Shown here piece after piece: positions 10,708 through 24,209 of a DNA stretch of 64,000 nucleotides (positions are counted from its first letter, which is position 1; the number at the start of each line of letters is the position of its first letter). The position numbers were made by a program, and so were the translations under genes. This stretch comes from Castanea sativa (taxonomy: Eukaryota > Streptophyta > Magnoliopsida > Fagales > Fagaceae): contig NC_134023.1 in assembly GCF_040712315.1 (NCBI RefSeq), positions 32,667,088 through 32,731,087 on the forward strand, read 5' to 3'. The notes beneath the pieces are model-generated. The model was not told the DNA's origin. It was given only the letters and a program-made list of their open reading frames with translations, and did no database searches.

Positions 10708-13700
10708 ATGGCTATTCATTCGATTCTGTGCTCTCCTTTCAATCTGATTCTCAGTATTTGCGTGCTCTTTTCTTGTTGTTTTGGCCTCTGTTATACTTAT
10801 GACCAACTGGGTTACAACACCTTCACTGTATCCAGCTTTAGCTACCCTCAGACAACGCTCAGGCCCTTCGATTTGCGCTATATTAGAGGTCTGTCTGCCA
10901 TTTCTCAATGACTCTTTTGAGTATTTGATTCATTAATCTGGTTTTTTTGTTGTTGCTATTTTTCAGTGGTGTTTGGACTAATTCTCAATTACCCCTTTGA
11001 GAATTTGGATCATAAGTTTGGTTTTTCATTGACTGTTGAAGGATTATGGGGTGTAAAGATTAATGGGTTTTCGTCAAAATTTTGAATTTCGTGAAGGATT
11101 AATGGAATACGTAGAATTTTTTTAATATTATGGTTGTTGTGTTGTGTATATGTTATTAATGTTACAATTCTTGATTTTTAGAATTAATTGGCTGTAAAAA
11201 TTGTGGGGGACCTATATTTAATGGGTTATGGACAAAATTTGATCTTTGCTAATAAAATTAATGAAATTTGAATTAATTAATTATTATTTTTTTGGTCTTA
11301 TTTGCTGATGTTGGTGATATAATATATTCTTTATGTTTTACATGTTGTAGTCCTAGCAGAGGTGAAATATACGTAACAGTCACTGAGAATGTTTTTATTT
11401 TAGTAACAAAATTGACGAAATTATTGCAGAATTGTGTATCATAACTTCATCTTAGATGAGATCATATATAAGACAAATTTAATGCTTATACTAGGTTCAG
11501 AGTTAATTATTTTAGAAGCAACATTTGGTCGGTATGTAACCATGTTTTGGTGCTGCATGACAATATGTCTTAGTATCAGAGTTAATTTGGTCCTGTGTGC
11601 CTGTGTCACAGTTATATTGGTGCCAGAGTCAATTTCAATTTTGAGGGTTTTCATGACCTTATTGATTGTTTCATCATTATCAAGTTTTATATTTCCTTTT
11701 TCTTTCCAAATGCAATAAGGAATGGGCTTTGCTTCAGATGTTTTCACTTTGTTTCTTTTGTCAATACCTACTTACTTCTATTGGGTTGAAGTATTTACCT
11801 ACTTCCTGTTATTGAATTTAAAAAAGATATTTTTTTGTGTCATGGTTAGATTTATGTGTTCAATCTGTCAATTCTCAATTACAAAGGCAAGATATTGACT
11901 TACTCAAGATGCAAATGCCAACTCTTTTGAAAAATCTACATTTTGTACAGTAGCTTATTGATCTTGCTGTTTTGCCTTGTTCCAGTTGATTTGCCATCAT
12001 GGTTCTCTTCATTATCTATTTCATTGATCTCGGATGTAGACCTTGTAAGTATGCTCAAGTTTATAGAGTTAATAGAATTTTTTTTTTTTAATAATTCCAA
12101 CATCCATTCATTATAAGTTTTTATCAATTACTTGTCTTATGATGTTTCTGTTGTATGTGTAACTTCTTCCATAAGACGTTTGTCTAATAGCTGATTCTGA
12201 AATTGAGGCTTGTTTTCTTGTTATTAAGTTTTTCCAATTCCATTATGTTCCAATATATCTTGTGCCTATGTACTCTTCTTTTGTCCTAAAGTAGAAATCA
12301 GAGTTCTGCTCCAAAAATTTTCCTTTAAAATTTAGGGAATTGCAGCAAATCATTTATCAAATTAATGCATTATGAATAATTTGCCTCTCTCATTTGCTTA
12401 TAGTCCAATTTGTTTGCAGGATGCTGCTAGCTTAAGGAAGACTCCTGAAAGCGCACTTCCAATAATTTGCTTCAGAGATGGCAGTCCCCCACTGCCAGAT
12501 GTCTCAAATACTTCTCTAAAAGATCTAGGTACTGCAGATGAAAGTGGTTGAATTTCTTCAACTGAATCTTAATTAAATACATCTGTTCATCCACTTGAAT
12601 TTATTCAACTCTGCCTGTGGGCTGTGGCTGTGCTTAGTGTCATATATTTTGTTCACAGCTAATCCCATGCCTGAAAAAAGGAGGGTTGCAGTAGGTTGAT
12701 GGCCAATGTAAATTTTAGTCACTCCATTATGAATGGTTGGCCGACCCCAAAATTTTGGGACTAAGGATTTGTTGTTGTCATTGTTCATCCACTTGAATCT
12801 TGTTTTTCCATTCCAGTTTATAGGCTTTATATTCTTTGAGGTTATGCTTTGAGCCAATATGCGTACTTCATATGAAAACAACCTTACAGTTAACAAGGGA
12901 CCACCAAAATTAATTTTCTTTTTATCTAGTAGGGATTAATGACTGAGTATTCTGCTTGCTGCTTTATGACAGTAGTTTTTCTCAAATTACTTACCATTTG
13001 TAACAGTTTCTTTGGGTTAGGGAACACCCAAAGTAGCTGCTTTTAAAACTCTTTCTTTTTGTCTACTTGCTTTTGGTTTTGAATCAATTAAGAATTCTGG
13101 TCGACTTATTTTTCCTTCTGGTAACCAGTCTAACCAGAGTATCTTTGCCAGCAGTTAAAAAAAAAATTCTTCTGTTGCAGTGTTAGTTCCCATCTCTAAT
13201 TATTCTTTTGGAGGAATACACGCTTTTCAGAAGGTGGAGCAGTGTTTTCCTATGCAGAAAAATATCGCAATGAAGTTCACAAATGAGCAGGTCAATCTCA
13301 ATCTCATTTACTTATTATTGTACATTTCTTCTTGGATGCTTAAATAAAATGTTCACACTATATTTGTCTTTTTTAATAAGTCTGACTGACATGGTGTCAC
13401 GGTTTTCCACTTACGATAATCCATGATTATTGTCAGGTGGTTTTTTGTCTTATATATACATACTTTGTAAAGGGTGATTCATTTGGTGCAAGGAATATTT
13501 CAGAATGTATATATATTCTGGTTGATAGCAATAATATTTATGAAGTTGTTCTTTAGATATCTCCAGGAGCTTGGTATTTTGGTCTTTTCAATGGCATTGG
13601 ACGTACAAGGACACAATCAAAGATGGTATAGTTCATTCCCCTTCAGTTTACAATTTTTGTCAACTTCTTTTCTCAAAGGCTGCTAGTAATGCTGCTTTGT

Positions 13701-16700
13701 ATCTGATTATATTGTGTGAAGGAAAATACTTTAGTTAAATAGCAGTTCTTTTTATATTTTCTTCTAATACATATTGTTGGGAAATTTAGACTTCGGTTGA
13801 TAGAATTAACAAGTTTTAAACCCAAGTTATTAATTAGATTTATTATGTTTAAAACTTGTTAAAACAAACAAACATCAATATCATGCACAACAGAAAAGTA
13901 AATAAGACAAGATATGATGACCCAGGAAAACCAATGAAATAAACTAGTTTCATAGTAAAAAAAACCTGAGGGGAAACCTTCCCGAAAAGCAATTCACTAT
14001 AATAAAGAGAAGTTTCAGATCTAGTACAAAAACTTTGTCCCTAGATAAACTTACAGCAGAAACCTTCTACCGCTTTAGAACGTCTGAACTCTTCAATATA
14101 TGAACACCACTCTTTTTGCACGGATCCCAGTACGTGACTAACCAATGATGCACGGCTTCTAGTACGTGACTAACACACCAACTTGAAGAAGATTGTTGAC
14201 TGCAAAGTTCCTTACTTCATCAACAATGAAGATCAAGAAACACTTGGTTACAAAACCCTAAGGCTCAAAGATACAATAGCTTCTTTCAGAGAGAATAAGG
14301 CACTCAGTCACCTTTTGCATGTGTTCTCCTTGTATTTTCTTCTGTGACGGCTTTTAATATAAGCTTTATATATGTCTAAAGTTGTGAGAGAAGAAACCTT
14401 ACACATACATGTCAGTATGGGCCGAAAATTAGATCTGAAAATCTAAATTTCGTAATTCTCGATAGATATATCTGTCAAGCAGCTGTCGAGACCTCGATAG
14501 TAGTATCTGTCAAGTGCTGTCGAGACTTATTAAACCTCGAGAGATAGTATCTGTCGAGAGCTGTCGGGAATTTGTCTAGTTTTAATAAACAACTCTTTTT
14601 CACTTGTTTCTTGGTCTAATCTTCATGGCTTTAATACTTGACTTGAACAACATGTTTTTTGAAATATTAAACACATCCTAGATGTACCCAATTACAAGTA
14701 AAGTGCGTTTTGTTAAAAGATAAGCCAATACTAAATGATATATGTTCCTAACATGATTCATATATGTCCTAATACGTATAAATCCCACCCAAGAATGGAA
14801 GTTGTTAATGCTTGTGATCTCTGTGAGGAAGCCATTCTTATTAATGAAAACTTTGTTAGGAGGAAAGCTGTGGTAATGATAGTTATTGGAAAGTTTGAAG
14901 CTGATTTTCTGTTTGTTTGTAATAAGATCAAATGGCATTTAATCTATCGTACCAAAAGTTCTAATATTCTTGTGTAAATTGTGAAGCCCATGGATTCTTT
15001 CTACAAGTATTTATCTGAAAAAAAAAAATCAGCTGGTTCTACAAGCTTTACTATTCTAATGGTTGTGCTAAATTTCAATGAATAGAGAATTACCATGGTG
15101 CAGAGTGTTGTACACCTTAAATATTGCTGACTTTTTTCCCTTTAGCCTTTTCCAGTCTACCTTGTTTCACTTCTGCAATGAAGAGTCTTAATATCAAATT
15201 TCTGGACAGTCATGAATAATGCAATCATTTGAAAATTTAAACTATAGCTACTGCTCTGATAATTGCAGATTGTCCGAGGCCCAACATATGCCTTTAGTGC
15301 CAACATTACTGTGGAAGGATGTACAATCCCAACAATGTGGGGCCAGTACTGCAACCAAACAGTTGATCCACTCTCATGTGTTCCATCTGCAGGAAATATT
15401 TCGGTAGCCGAGTCATACAACCAAACAAGTAAAAATGTGATTTCCTGCAAAAATAGTTTAGAAACTTCTTGCCTTGGTGATGGTGAGCAAAAAGTATACT
15501 CCTTGGAGGTAATGGGAGTGGCTGAAGAGTTAACCATTATGGCAATGAATATTAGATTGAATGTAATGGCAACAAATAATTCTGGGAATTTTATTGGAGT
15601 TAATTTAATGTGTTTTGTTCGGCATGGTGCAATTCCTTCCGCAGCACTATATGATAATTCCAGTAACATAAGTAAAGGCCCTTTGTCAATTCGCTCACCA
15701 AAGGTTGGTCGTTGGTATATTGCCATTTTACCTGTTAATATTTCAAAAGAACTTGGAGGGACTCAAAACTCAAATACAAAAGTTTGCTATTCCATGGAAT
15801 CACAAGTGCTTGAATGTCCCATAGGGAAGGCTGGAGCAAATTGTACATGGGAACGATTTGTCCTTCAGGTGAGATTGTTAATGAAAATGCATTTTCTGTC
15901 AGTCTTCCTCTATTAAATTTGTGTCTTTAATATGAAAAGCTGGTATAATAGGATGAGAATTTGTTTATAAAACTTGTAAATATGCACTACTGGGTATATG
16001 AAGGGGCACATGTATCTCTTCAATGAGTTCCCATCTGGACCCATTTTCTTAGATGATTAGAAAATTCTTTGTTAAGAATGTTTGCGTATAAAGCATGACA
16101 TGGCTTATAATGCCAAAATATAATGATCATATAGAAAATCATTATAAACAGAATAGGATCAGGATTCTGGCATGCAGATTTCACATTGGAAATATCACCT
16201 TTCATATTAGTTTCTTTCGTTTATATTAAGTTGATGAACAACTCATGCCTGTAGTGTCTTCTCTTTTCTTGATGCTTGAAGAAACTTATTCGCAGGGATA
16301 ACTTATTGACAAGCTGAGAATGGTTGTCTGCAGACGGTGCTCAGGAGAGGTTCAAGCCCCTTTGAATCTTATTATTTGCCAGTCAGTGAAAAAGTATTCT
16401 CGAAGTCAGCCAACTTCCCTCTTGAACCCCTTCTAAGTAACTCCTCATATGGTAAAAAACCAGATGATATTTGGACTTACTTTCTGTTGGAAATTCCTCG
16501 TGGTGCAGCTGGAGGAAATATACACATCCGACTAACATCAGATACGGAGATAAATTATGAAGTATATGCTAGATTTGGTGGATTGCCATCTATTGATATA
16601 TGGGACTATTTTTATGCAAATAGTACAAGAAGTAGTGATGGCTCCATGTTTTTCATATTGAATAATTCCAGCAAAGAAAAGGTTGATTTTTATATTTTAT

Positions 16701-19700
16701 ACGTTAGAGAAGGAATTTGGGGTTTTGGATTGAGACAGCTTAACACTAGTAGTGGTGCTTCCAAAGATGAGATAATCATGTCCATTTCGCTTGAAAGATG
16801 CCCCCAAAGCTGTTCCTCTCATGGTGAATGCAGACTTGCTTTTGATGCAAGTGGATTAACATCATACAGGTCTTATGTTCAGCCTTCCCCTTATTATTTT
16901 TACTTTATCTGTATTGTTTCTCTTTTGGTGGAGATTATACATGGCATTCTTTGATTACTCTCTTTTCCCAAAAGCATTATTGCTGTTATGATTTCGGTGC
17001 TCACTTATGGAGAATCAGAAATTGCTTGTCTTATTTAAGTTTCCTCACTTTTGTAATTGGGTACTTTTTTCCTTTCCTCAGCTTCTGCGCCTGTGATCGA
17101 AGGCATGGAGGCTTTGACTGTGGCATTGAAATTGTATCACATCAAGGTAAATGCTGATACAAAGTAATTTAAGACGATGTTTTTGTAATTGGTCTTTGAT
17201 AATTATGTTGTTAATATTACCTTGTCTGTTATTGGTAAATTTTTCACCCCTTATGTTGTACAACCATTTTGCTAAACTTTCAGGCGGTTGTTAAAATCAA
17301 TATATATATATATTCCGACTGTCCCTGCAATGGGAAGTTGCCAAAATTTTCTAATTTTGACCCTTAAAATTTTGTTGCAAAATTTTCTAAGTTGCGGTCA
17401 CTTCGATACTACTATGTAGTTTTTTATAGTCTTCAAAAAAGCTGTAATCATTTGGTCCAGTTTTCTGGTATTCTAGATGGCCACTTTCTTTTCTTAGAAG
17501 GTTTGTGATATAAAAATTTTGGTCTTCTATTTCGAGACATTGACCCCTGAATCATCTGGTCTAGTTTCCTGTTAGTCACATTCCTTTTTTGTCTACTGTT
17601 TGGTTTACAAAAATAATCTATTTGCATATGAATTTTAAGCCAGAAGTTAGTATCCTGATATTCAATAGTTTTTACTAGATTCTCTTGCCTAAAAACTGTT
17701 GTAGGGCATATATGGCAATCGTTTTGTCTTATTGCGTCAAATGCGGCCGCTGTACTTCCTGCCTTTTGGGCCCTTCGACAGAAGGTAATGCTTTTACCTT
17801 ATTTTTGGATTAGATTGAAACAATTAAGAACTTCTAACAACAAAGAATAGTGATAGGTTTTGTTGTATATCAGAATCTTCCCGTTTGGTTATGCAACAAT
17901 ATCACTGCTCTTTCTTAATGTTATGATGGCTGTCATAAGACTGTTTAACTTTAAATTTGAGCATAAATTAGTGGAAGATGTTTACTCTAATAAAGACAGA
18001 CAATAGAAAACTCTTGGTCAAGGGTGAAGTGTAAGGTCATGGATGCATTTCCTTACACATCGGTGAGCTATCTACTTAAATGAAAGGGGGGAAAAGTGAA
18101 AACCAAAAAAGTTTTGAAACAAAGTAGAGATTAGTGACATTGTAGAAATCTCAAGGAGGTCAATGATATGTCCAGTGATATCATGGGAAGTTATTCACAA
18201 CTCATATATGTACAAACTGATTGAGCAATTAGGGAATGTTCAAGCAATCCCAATCAGCCTACGCATTTCTTTTGACCTCTTATTTGCCAAATTGACAACA
18301 TCTTGTTTTATACAGGCATTAGCAGAGTGGGTGGTGTACACAGCTAGCGGAATTTTGAGTGGCTTGTATCATGCTTGTGATGTAGGCACGTGGTGTTTAT
18401 TAACCTTTAATGTCTTACAGGTATGAATTAATCCTGAATTATTTTCTCTTTCCAGGAACTTTAGTTTCTAAAAACTTTAGGTTTTACAAAGATTTAATCA
18501 TTTATTAGGTTGTACAAACCTGTGCACACCATTTCAAATTTAAAGGTCTATATGACTTTAAAGTTGAAAAACAAAAAAAGACAACAATGGACACCAAAAG
18601 CCTGCAATCCATTGGGAACAATGTCAATACATCCAATGGCAAAGCCACAAGTAGACAGGGGCATGGCCCCATCAAATGTTGGATAGGATCTTTGGATACA
18701 TGTGATACTCAAAAATGTTACTTAAAAGATATTGAACATGGACCCCCCCCACCCCAAAAAGCCCCACCCCCTCCCAAAATAGGAAAAATTTTCTGTAGAA
18801 AAATTTAAAGTTGTTGATTTTGGCTCTACTTGGATGAGCTTATTTTCTAGGTTATTTTGTTTATTTGGCTAAAAACAACTTTTAAAATCATCACTACTTT
18901 CTAGTTACAACTGTATTTTTAAACTGCTTATTTTTTAAGCAAAAATGAGCCAATGAAAATAAGCTCATCTAAACACATCCTAATCATGTAGTTTTAGAAC
19001 ATTATTATCCCAAGATACTCATTAATTTGTCATCATAACATAGATGTCATGTTAACTTTTTTCCAAATTAGAATTGAAAAAACCAGAAATTTCATGAAAA
19101 AAGCTTCATCTTTCTCCATCTTTGTGTACTTATCTTCACATTTTTTTAAGAAGCGGCAGCACAGATGTATGATCGTGCCAATTTCGTACATGGACTATTT
19201 TCAACTTCCCTTGTTTTTGTTTCAGATTGAGTTTTCAATTCATTCTTTGATTGAAGTTTCTATATTATACTGTTTTGATACTGCTTATAGAAGTGCAAAG
19301 GGTGTTCAAGAAACTGCAGCTTCGACCACACAGACTACGACTGCACCAGACCAATCGCTTCTGGTGGTGGTCAGTGGCTATTCTTGCTACACTGACAGTA
19401 GTTGGTGTGGTCATCAGTAAGGTGTTTGAAAAGCCGACAGAAACCCCACCAACTGCCTAATATATATTTCCCCTCAGGCTCTCCCCCTGGCAGGTGTTTT
19501 GTATCACTCTCCACCTAACACGACCACACATTTGCCACAGATTGGCGTTTTCCCCAAACCAAGCTCAGATTGACCGCAACAGATCAGCGAGTCTCATTGC
19601 TGACAACCCAAGCCTAGAAATCCACATGCTCATCCACCATCAACCTCCACCACCACATAAAATGTAGTCTGACCTCTGCTGATCTGTTAAAAAAATAAAA

Positions 19701-20832
19701 TTATTTTTTTCCTATTGCGGAAATTGGCTGACTGCACTGACTGTGTAAACTGCCACAGCTGACCTCAGCTTTCTAAACTTTCTGGTGTGGTTGTATTTTT
19801 TATTTTGGTGAAACCGACTATGTCATTGCTTGACCACAGTAATGACCACCCTTAGCAGAGTGGGTGGTGTACATACCTGTATGAATACATAGGTAAATAC
19901 ATACATACATATGTGTGTGTAGTTCTAGTTATAAATTATTGGTTCCACAGCCAAATACATTCTCACTCAAGGTGCTTAGAGAATTGGGCTTTTAGCAAAA
20001 GTGATCCAAATTTTGTAAAATGTTGTAAATTTTCTATTATGTTATTTTAAATCTCTCTCTCTCAACAACTTTAACATGAGATAGTATTGATTTGTTAAAT
20101 GAAAAATGTTTCAGTTTATGGACTTTTGGCTCTCTTTCATGGCTGTGGTGAGTACTTTTGTGTACCTAGCTACCATTGATGAAGTTTTTAAGAGGGCTAT
20201 TCACACAGCTGTAGCTATCCTTACTGCCCTCATGGCTGCAACAAAGGCAACCAGGTAACTGATGCTGGTAGACATTGTTCTAATACATATAATATAAGAG
20301 TTAAGAAAATTATTGTTGGAATTTAACTATGCCAACTGCAGGTCTTCCAATATTATTATTGTGATAGCAATTGGAGCTTTGGGTCTTCTTATTGGATGGT
20401 TGATAGAGCTCATGACTAAGTATAGGTCATGCTCCTTTTCAATGGGGTTTGATTTTAATATGCGTAACAGGTGGGTTCTTTTCCTGACCAATCATGAAGT
20501 TTTAATTATATAATGGTCACACATTAGATATTTATTTATATTATTATACGCTACACATGCTACAGAGTCACTTGTGTGCTTGAACTGATGAAACTCGTAA
20601 GTATCTGTGATGGATAATCCATTCCACTCTCTTCTAAGATGAGGATGTTGATTGCTGCAGATGGCAAACCCTTAAAGTATGGGTCCAAAATCTTATCAAG
20701 ACACTTTTTAGACGGTTCCGCTGGATGTTTGTGCTAGCAGGGTTCACTACATTAGCCTTTGCAGCAATAAGCTGGAAACTGGAAACCAGTGAAAGCTACT
20801 GGGTTTGGCACAGGTATAACAATGTTAATAGA

Positions 20833-20879
<47 letters not shown>

Positions 20880-21050
20880 GTGGTGCATTAAATGTTTTGC
20901 AGTTTGTGGCACGTGAGCATATATACGTCTTCCTTCTTTTTTCTTTGCTCAAAAGCAAATATTGTAAATAGTGAGAATCAAAGTCTCCCAAATGGAAATT
21001 ATGAGTTAACTCGGCAAAATTCTAGGGACGAGGAAGTGAGGGGGAATTGA
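10708..21050 (+). CDS. TMEM8/PGAP6-like EGF-domain seven-transmembrane protein
   Basis: Fourteen exons join in phase to 827 codons: 10708-10888, 11986-12044, 12420-12528, 13181-13290, 13557-13625, 15269-15868, 16334-16869, 17082-17146, 17705-17784, 18316-18420, 20115-20254, 20342-20470, 20661-20813, 20903-21050. All introns are GT-AG. Residues 1-30 form a signal peptide. A glycosylation-rich ectodomain (many N-x-S/T) follows, then an EGF-like module at about 535-570 (CPQSCSSHGEC, then FCACDRRHGGFDCG). About seven membrane segments follow from 577. SGLYHACD after TM2 and WHSLWHVS near the last TM give the His/Asp and HxxxH pattern of the CREST membrane hydrolase superfamily. Animal relatives include PGAP6, a GPI-acting phospholipase A2, and myomaker. 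The plant role is unknown; a plasma-membrane or secretory lipid hydrolase is inferred. Confidence 0.9.
12601..12781 (+). mobile_element. 5'-truncated LINE (RTE-like 3' end) in intron 3
   Basis: A 181-bp insert ends in gggactaaggatttgttgtt, the kind of TTG-rich tail seen on plant RTE-type LINEs. It is flanked by an exact 17-bp duplication TGTTCATCCACTTGAAT (12584-12600 and 12782-12798). It has no coding capacity and leaves the splice sites of the TMEM8-like gene intact. Confidence 0.75.
13775..14753. mobile_element. Possible solo LTR in intron 5
   Basis: This 979-bp stretch begins TGTTGGGAA and ends TTCCTAACA, matching inverted termini of LTR type, and is unlike the surrounding intron. No clear 5-bp target duplication is visible and no primer-binding site follows, so this is a low-confidence call. 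It makes intron 5 the second-longest intron of the host gene. Confidence 0.4.
14457..14568. repeat. Three imperfect tandem units with CTGTCGAGA core
   Basis: Three units of roughly 35-40 bp repeat the pattern ctcgatag...atctgtcaag...ctgtcgagac (starts near 14457, 14493 and 14536). They lie inside the possible solo LTR and may be its regulatory repeats. Confidence 0.55.
18820..18980. mobile_element. Short TIR MITE in intron 10
   Basis: Ends TACTTGGATGAGCTTATTTTC and its complement GAAAATAAGCTCATCTAAACA form a terminal inverted repeat of about 25 bp around a 160-bp AT-rich body. The GTTTGGATGAGCTTATTTT-like end is shared by many Tourist-like elements. No clear target duplication is seen. Confidence 0.55.
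19290..19880. other. GC-richer unidentified insert in intron 10
   Basis: This stretch differs in composition from the AT-rich intron and is full of gaccac/gtggtc words. It contains an 11-bp inverted pair, AACAGATCAGC (19578-19588) and GCTGATCTGTT near 19680. At its right edge a 22-bp run (19852-19873) exactly repeats bases 18319-18340 of exon 10. A short open frame ends in a hydrophobic stretch (SVAILATLTVVGVVISKVF), but no family is recognised. It may be a captured fragment or a filler sequence. Confidence 0.35.
20832..20878. repeat. (CT)n microsatellite in intron 13
   Basis: About 22 CT units with one interruption, 19 bp after the 5' splice site of the 89-bp intron 13 of the TMEM8-like gene. 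Length variation here could affect this short intron. Confidence 0.9.
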
Positions 21051-23204
21051 ATTCCTAGCAAAATTAGTTACTGTAAAAGTTAGGTCTAATAAGACGCTTT
21101 TAACTGCATCAACAACTACAGCAGTTTATTGTAAAATCTTCTTCATAAGGTTTGTTCCCACTTTTTTATTTTGGAAAATAGGTTTTGTTCTTAGATATTG
21201 ATCTGTATTTGCATAGGTAGGATTAAAGAACCGAGCCAGGGCAGGAATGTTATTATTTCAGGGAGAGAATAGGACACATACAAAGATGAAGTACTGGTCA
21301 TTGTAATCTTAAGGGTTTGACAACATATATTTCTTGTAATTTTTTAAAGGCTTAATAACAGAAGCAGCATTGATTTGATTAATCTTGTATTGTGGGCTTG
21401 TTTCTTAATTGCTTGCAATGTAACATATTTGTGATGTAAACCATTATAATGACTGTGGGCTTGTTTCTTAATTGCTTGCTATATCACATATGTGTTCATG
21501 ATCCAATACTAAGGTCAAAAGCTAAAAAGAACATATATCACAGAACTCCTAAGGTGACAAAGAACACAAGCCATCATCACTTGATCTATAAATTCTTGGG
21601 GGAAAAAAGGGCAAAATACAACATAAACTTTGAGTCGAAATCAAATTGACACGCTAATCTTGTAATCTGAAATTAAGGATCCGTTTAGTAATGTTGTTTA
21701 AGTATTATGAAAATACATGTGAGTGAAAAAGTGTTGTGTTATTTAAACAACGAAAACTGTTGTTGAATACCCTACCAATCCCCTAAAGACCTTGAACTTC
21801 GAGAAATGTCTAATTGATCTTTCTGTCGAATTTCTAAGTCACTCCCATTTTTGTTTTTAATAAAAATTTTAATTTAGAATGTATTTTAGTAAAAAAATAT
21901 ATATAGTTTTAAACTAAACTTTAATTATGAATTTTCTTTTTTTTCTTCAGTCTGATCGTATTCCCCACCCCCTCTTCTCTCTCTAAAAATAAAAATAAAA
22001 AGGTCTACACAACACTCCCTTTCCTCTCTTTTTTTTTTTTTTTTTGGTTTTGGGTCAAGTCCTTTTTATTTAACAAGAGACACAACATTACTTTCGACAA
22101 TAACCAGTCACTCACATACATCCACATCTTCGTTAATGGCCAGCCTTATTGCTTAATAATAAGTCGTTGCAAACTCCACTAAATGAGAGACTTCCTTTTT
22201 TGTTCATGCCCACACTTCACCCCTATGATTCTTTACTCACCTTGATTTTTGACTTACATTGGAGTGGGGATCTATATCGAGGAACTACATTTTTTTTTTC
22301 TTTTTTGCTCGTCATTTTTGGTGTGAGACCTGCAAAAATTTGGGAAGAAGAAATATAATTTTAAGCTTTAAAAAAAAAACAATAAATTTGTGTTGACTTT
22401 GTTATAGAATTTCCGGTAGAAAATAGCTACAACTTTCTCTAGCGAGTGAGTTTAAGCTAAACATGGGGTTTAAATCATATAGACATGGAACACTATAAAG
22501 AATATTATTACCACATGCTTGAACTCACCCTAAAATTTTGAAGACATTGAGTTTAATATAAAACAAACAAAGAACTTTAGTGATGGAAGGTGAACTTTTG
22601 GGATTTCTCCTTTTGCTGAATTTCTGAAGTACCAAAGAAGTTGTGCACTCCAACAGGAGACAAATATACTCTTGCTTCTTATAAGAACTTAACGATGGCT
22701 TCATCTTTTGTGAGGAGTATCAGGTTATCAGCTCGCCCCAAGTGACTGCATGCATAACAAATAGTGATGACCTACTATAAATTGTATAAAAACAAAATGA
22801 AAATTTAAATTATGAGATCGCTTAAATTAGTGGCTTATCACAAAGTTTTGGCCAAAAAGAATTACTTGATTACTACTTTGTTTTTTAGAATACTTTATTA
22901 ATACTTGGGAAAAAAAGAAAAAAAGAAAAAAAAGGGTCACAAACTATTTTATAAGATTTTTACAAATTTTTATTGTAGTAAATGATCATTGATTCTCATT
23001 TGAGCCATTTCACTAATATCAATTTTTGTTAAAAAAACTATAACTCTAGCATTTTCCATAGAGTAGAGACCATTTTAGTAAGAAAGTTAGAGAAATGGAT
23101 TGATAGAAAATTAGTATATATTTCTTTTGTTGTGTAAGAAAGAAAAATGAAAGGAAAAAAAAATAATTTGTAAAAATTTATTATTATATCCCTATTATAT
23201 GACA

Positions 23205-23246
<42 letters not shown>

Positions 23247-24209
23247 CAATTATTACAACACAAGTGGGAAAAGAAATTTGAATCTTAATTTTCCACTTAA
23301 TATACATCAAATATTATCATCCTCTCTCTTTAAAGTCTTACCAGACAAGTCATACTTTTTTTTTTCTCTCACTTTCTCTCCTTTTACTTCTTTCCTAAAG
23401 TGACTGCAACAAAACACACGCAGCTGTTCACTTTTGACTATGCATGTCGGTACAAAATGTCGCAAAAAGGAACTGATTTCTATAGATGAGAACACTGTAG
23501 TGGCCTATCAAAATTGCTGATGGGAAAAAAAATTATAATTATGTAATGTAAATATTAGCACTTTATTTTTTATATTTCCCTTCCTTCAAATCAAAGTACG
23601 ACTTCTGGAACACGGAAAAATATGTTTTGGCCCCCAAAAAAAACGCGTCTTGTTTTTTCCTCTTTGGAAGTCTTCTTCTTTCTGCTGTCCTCTTCGGGTC
23701 AACCATCAAAAAACACCGTCAGATGGAATGTAGCACCCAACCCCATACATGAGTTTTTGAAGAATTACACAACTAGCTATTGTAATATTACCTAAATACA
23801 AATATAGACCTTATCAATGTTCTTAGATTCCTTTGAGAAGAATCAAAACAATAAACACAATTCATCAAAAAGAAGTACACACAAAGGTGGGAGGAAGTAG
23901 AGCACTTCCCCCATCTCAAACTAAAATTTCCTATACACAAGCCAAATCTAACGAACAAATTATAAACAAATTCCCTCCATATTTTCTAGCAACAATTGAA
24001 CCTTTTTCCCAGCATTGTCTATGGATGCACTTCTTCAAGGTTATTGACTTCATCCTACCGTGAACCATCTTGATTCGAATACTCCACTTGCTTGGTTCCC
24101 CCTGCTGGGTTTTCAATCTCTACTTAATTCCATTTATCCATCTCTGGTTCAAATGTGAATTCGTTGACGCTCACTACTCGCACCTTAGAGATCTTTTATA
24201 CTACTTCTC
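21051..24209. other. Intergenic space between TMEM8-like and CRCK2-like genes
   Basis: The first few hundred bases are likely 3'UTR. A 25-bp word (gtgggcttgtttcttaattg + cttgc) occurs twice, near 21393 and 21455. A partial Tourist-like end (ggatccgtttagtaatg) lies near 21677. The rest is AT-rich with T- and A-runs; no gene is seen. The two genes converge on this interval. Confidence 0.6.
23208..23243. repeat. (TA)n microsatellite
   Basis: About 18 uninterrupted TA units in AT-rich intergenic DNA. Confidence 0.9.

Noticed and set aside
15157..15726. 189-residue minus-strand open frame
   Set aside because: Antisense to exon 6 of the TMEM8-like gene, whose sense frame fits a 14-exon in-phase model.
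19840..19870. Hairpin ACCACCC...GGGTGGT considered as a Helitron 3' end
   Set aside because: No CTRR follows the hairpin and no matching 5' TC end was found.
20752..20991. Frame with Arg-Glu repeats
   Set aside because: Produced by the CT microsatellite in intron 13.
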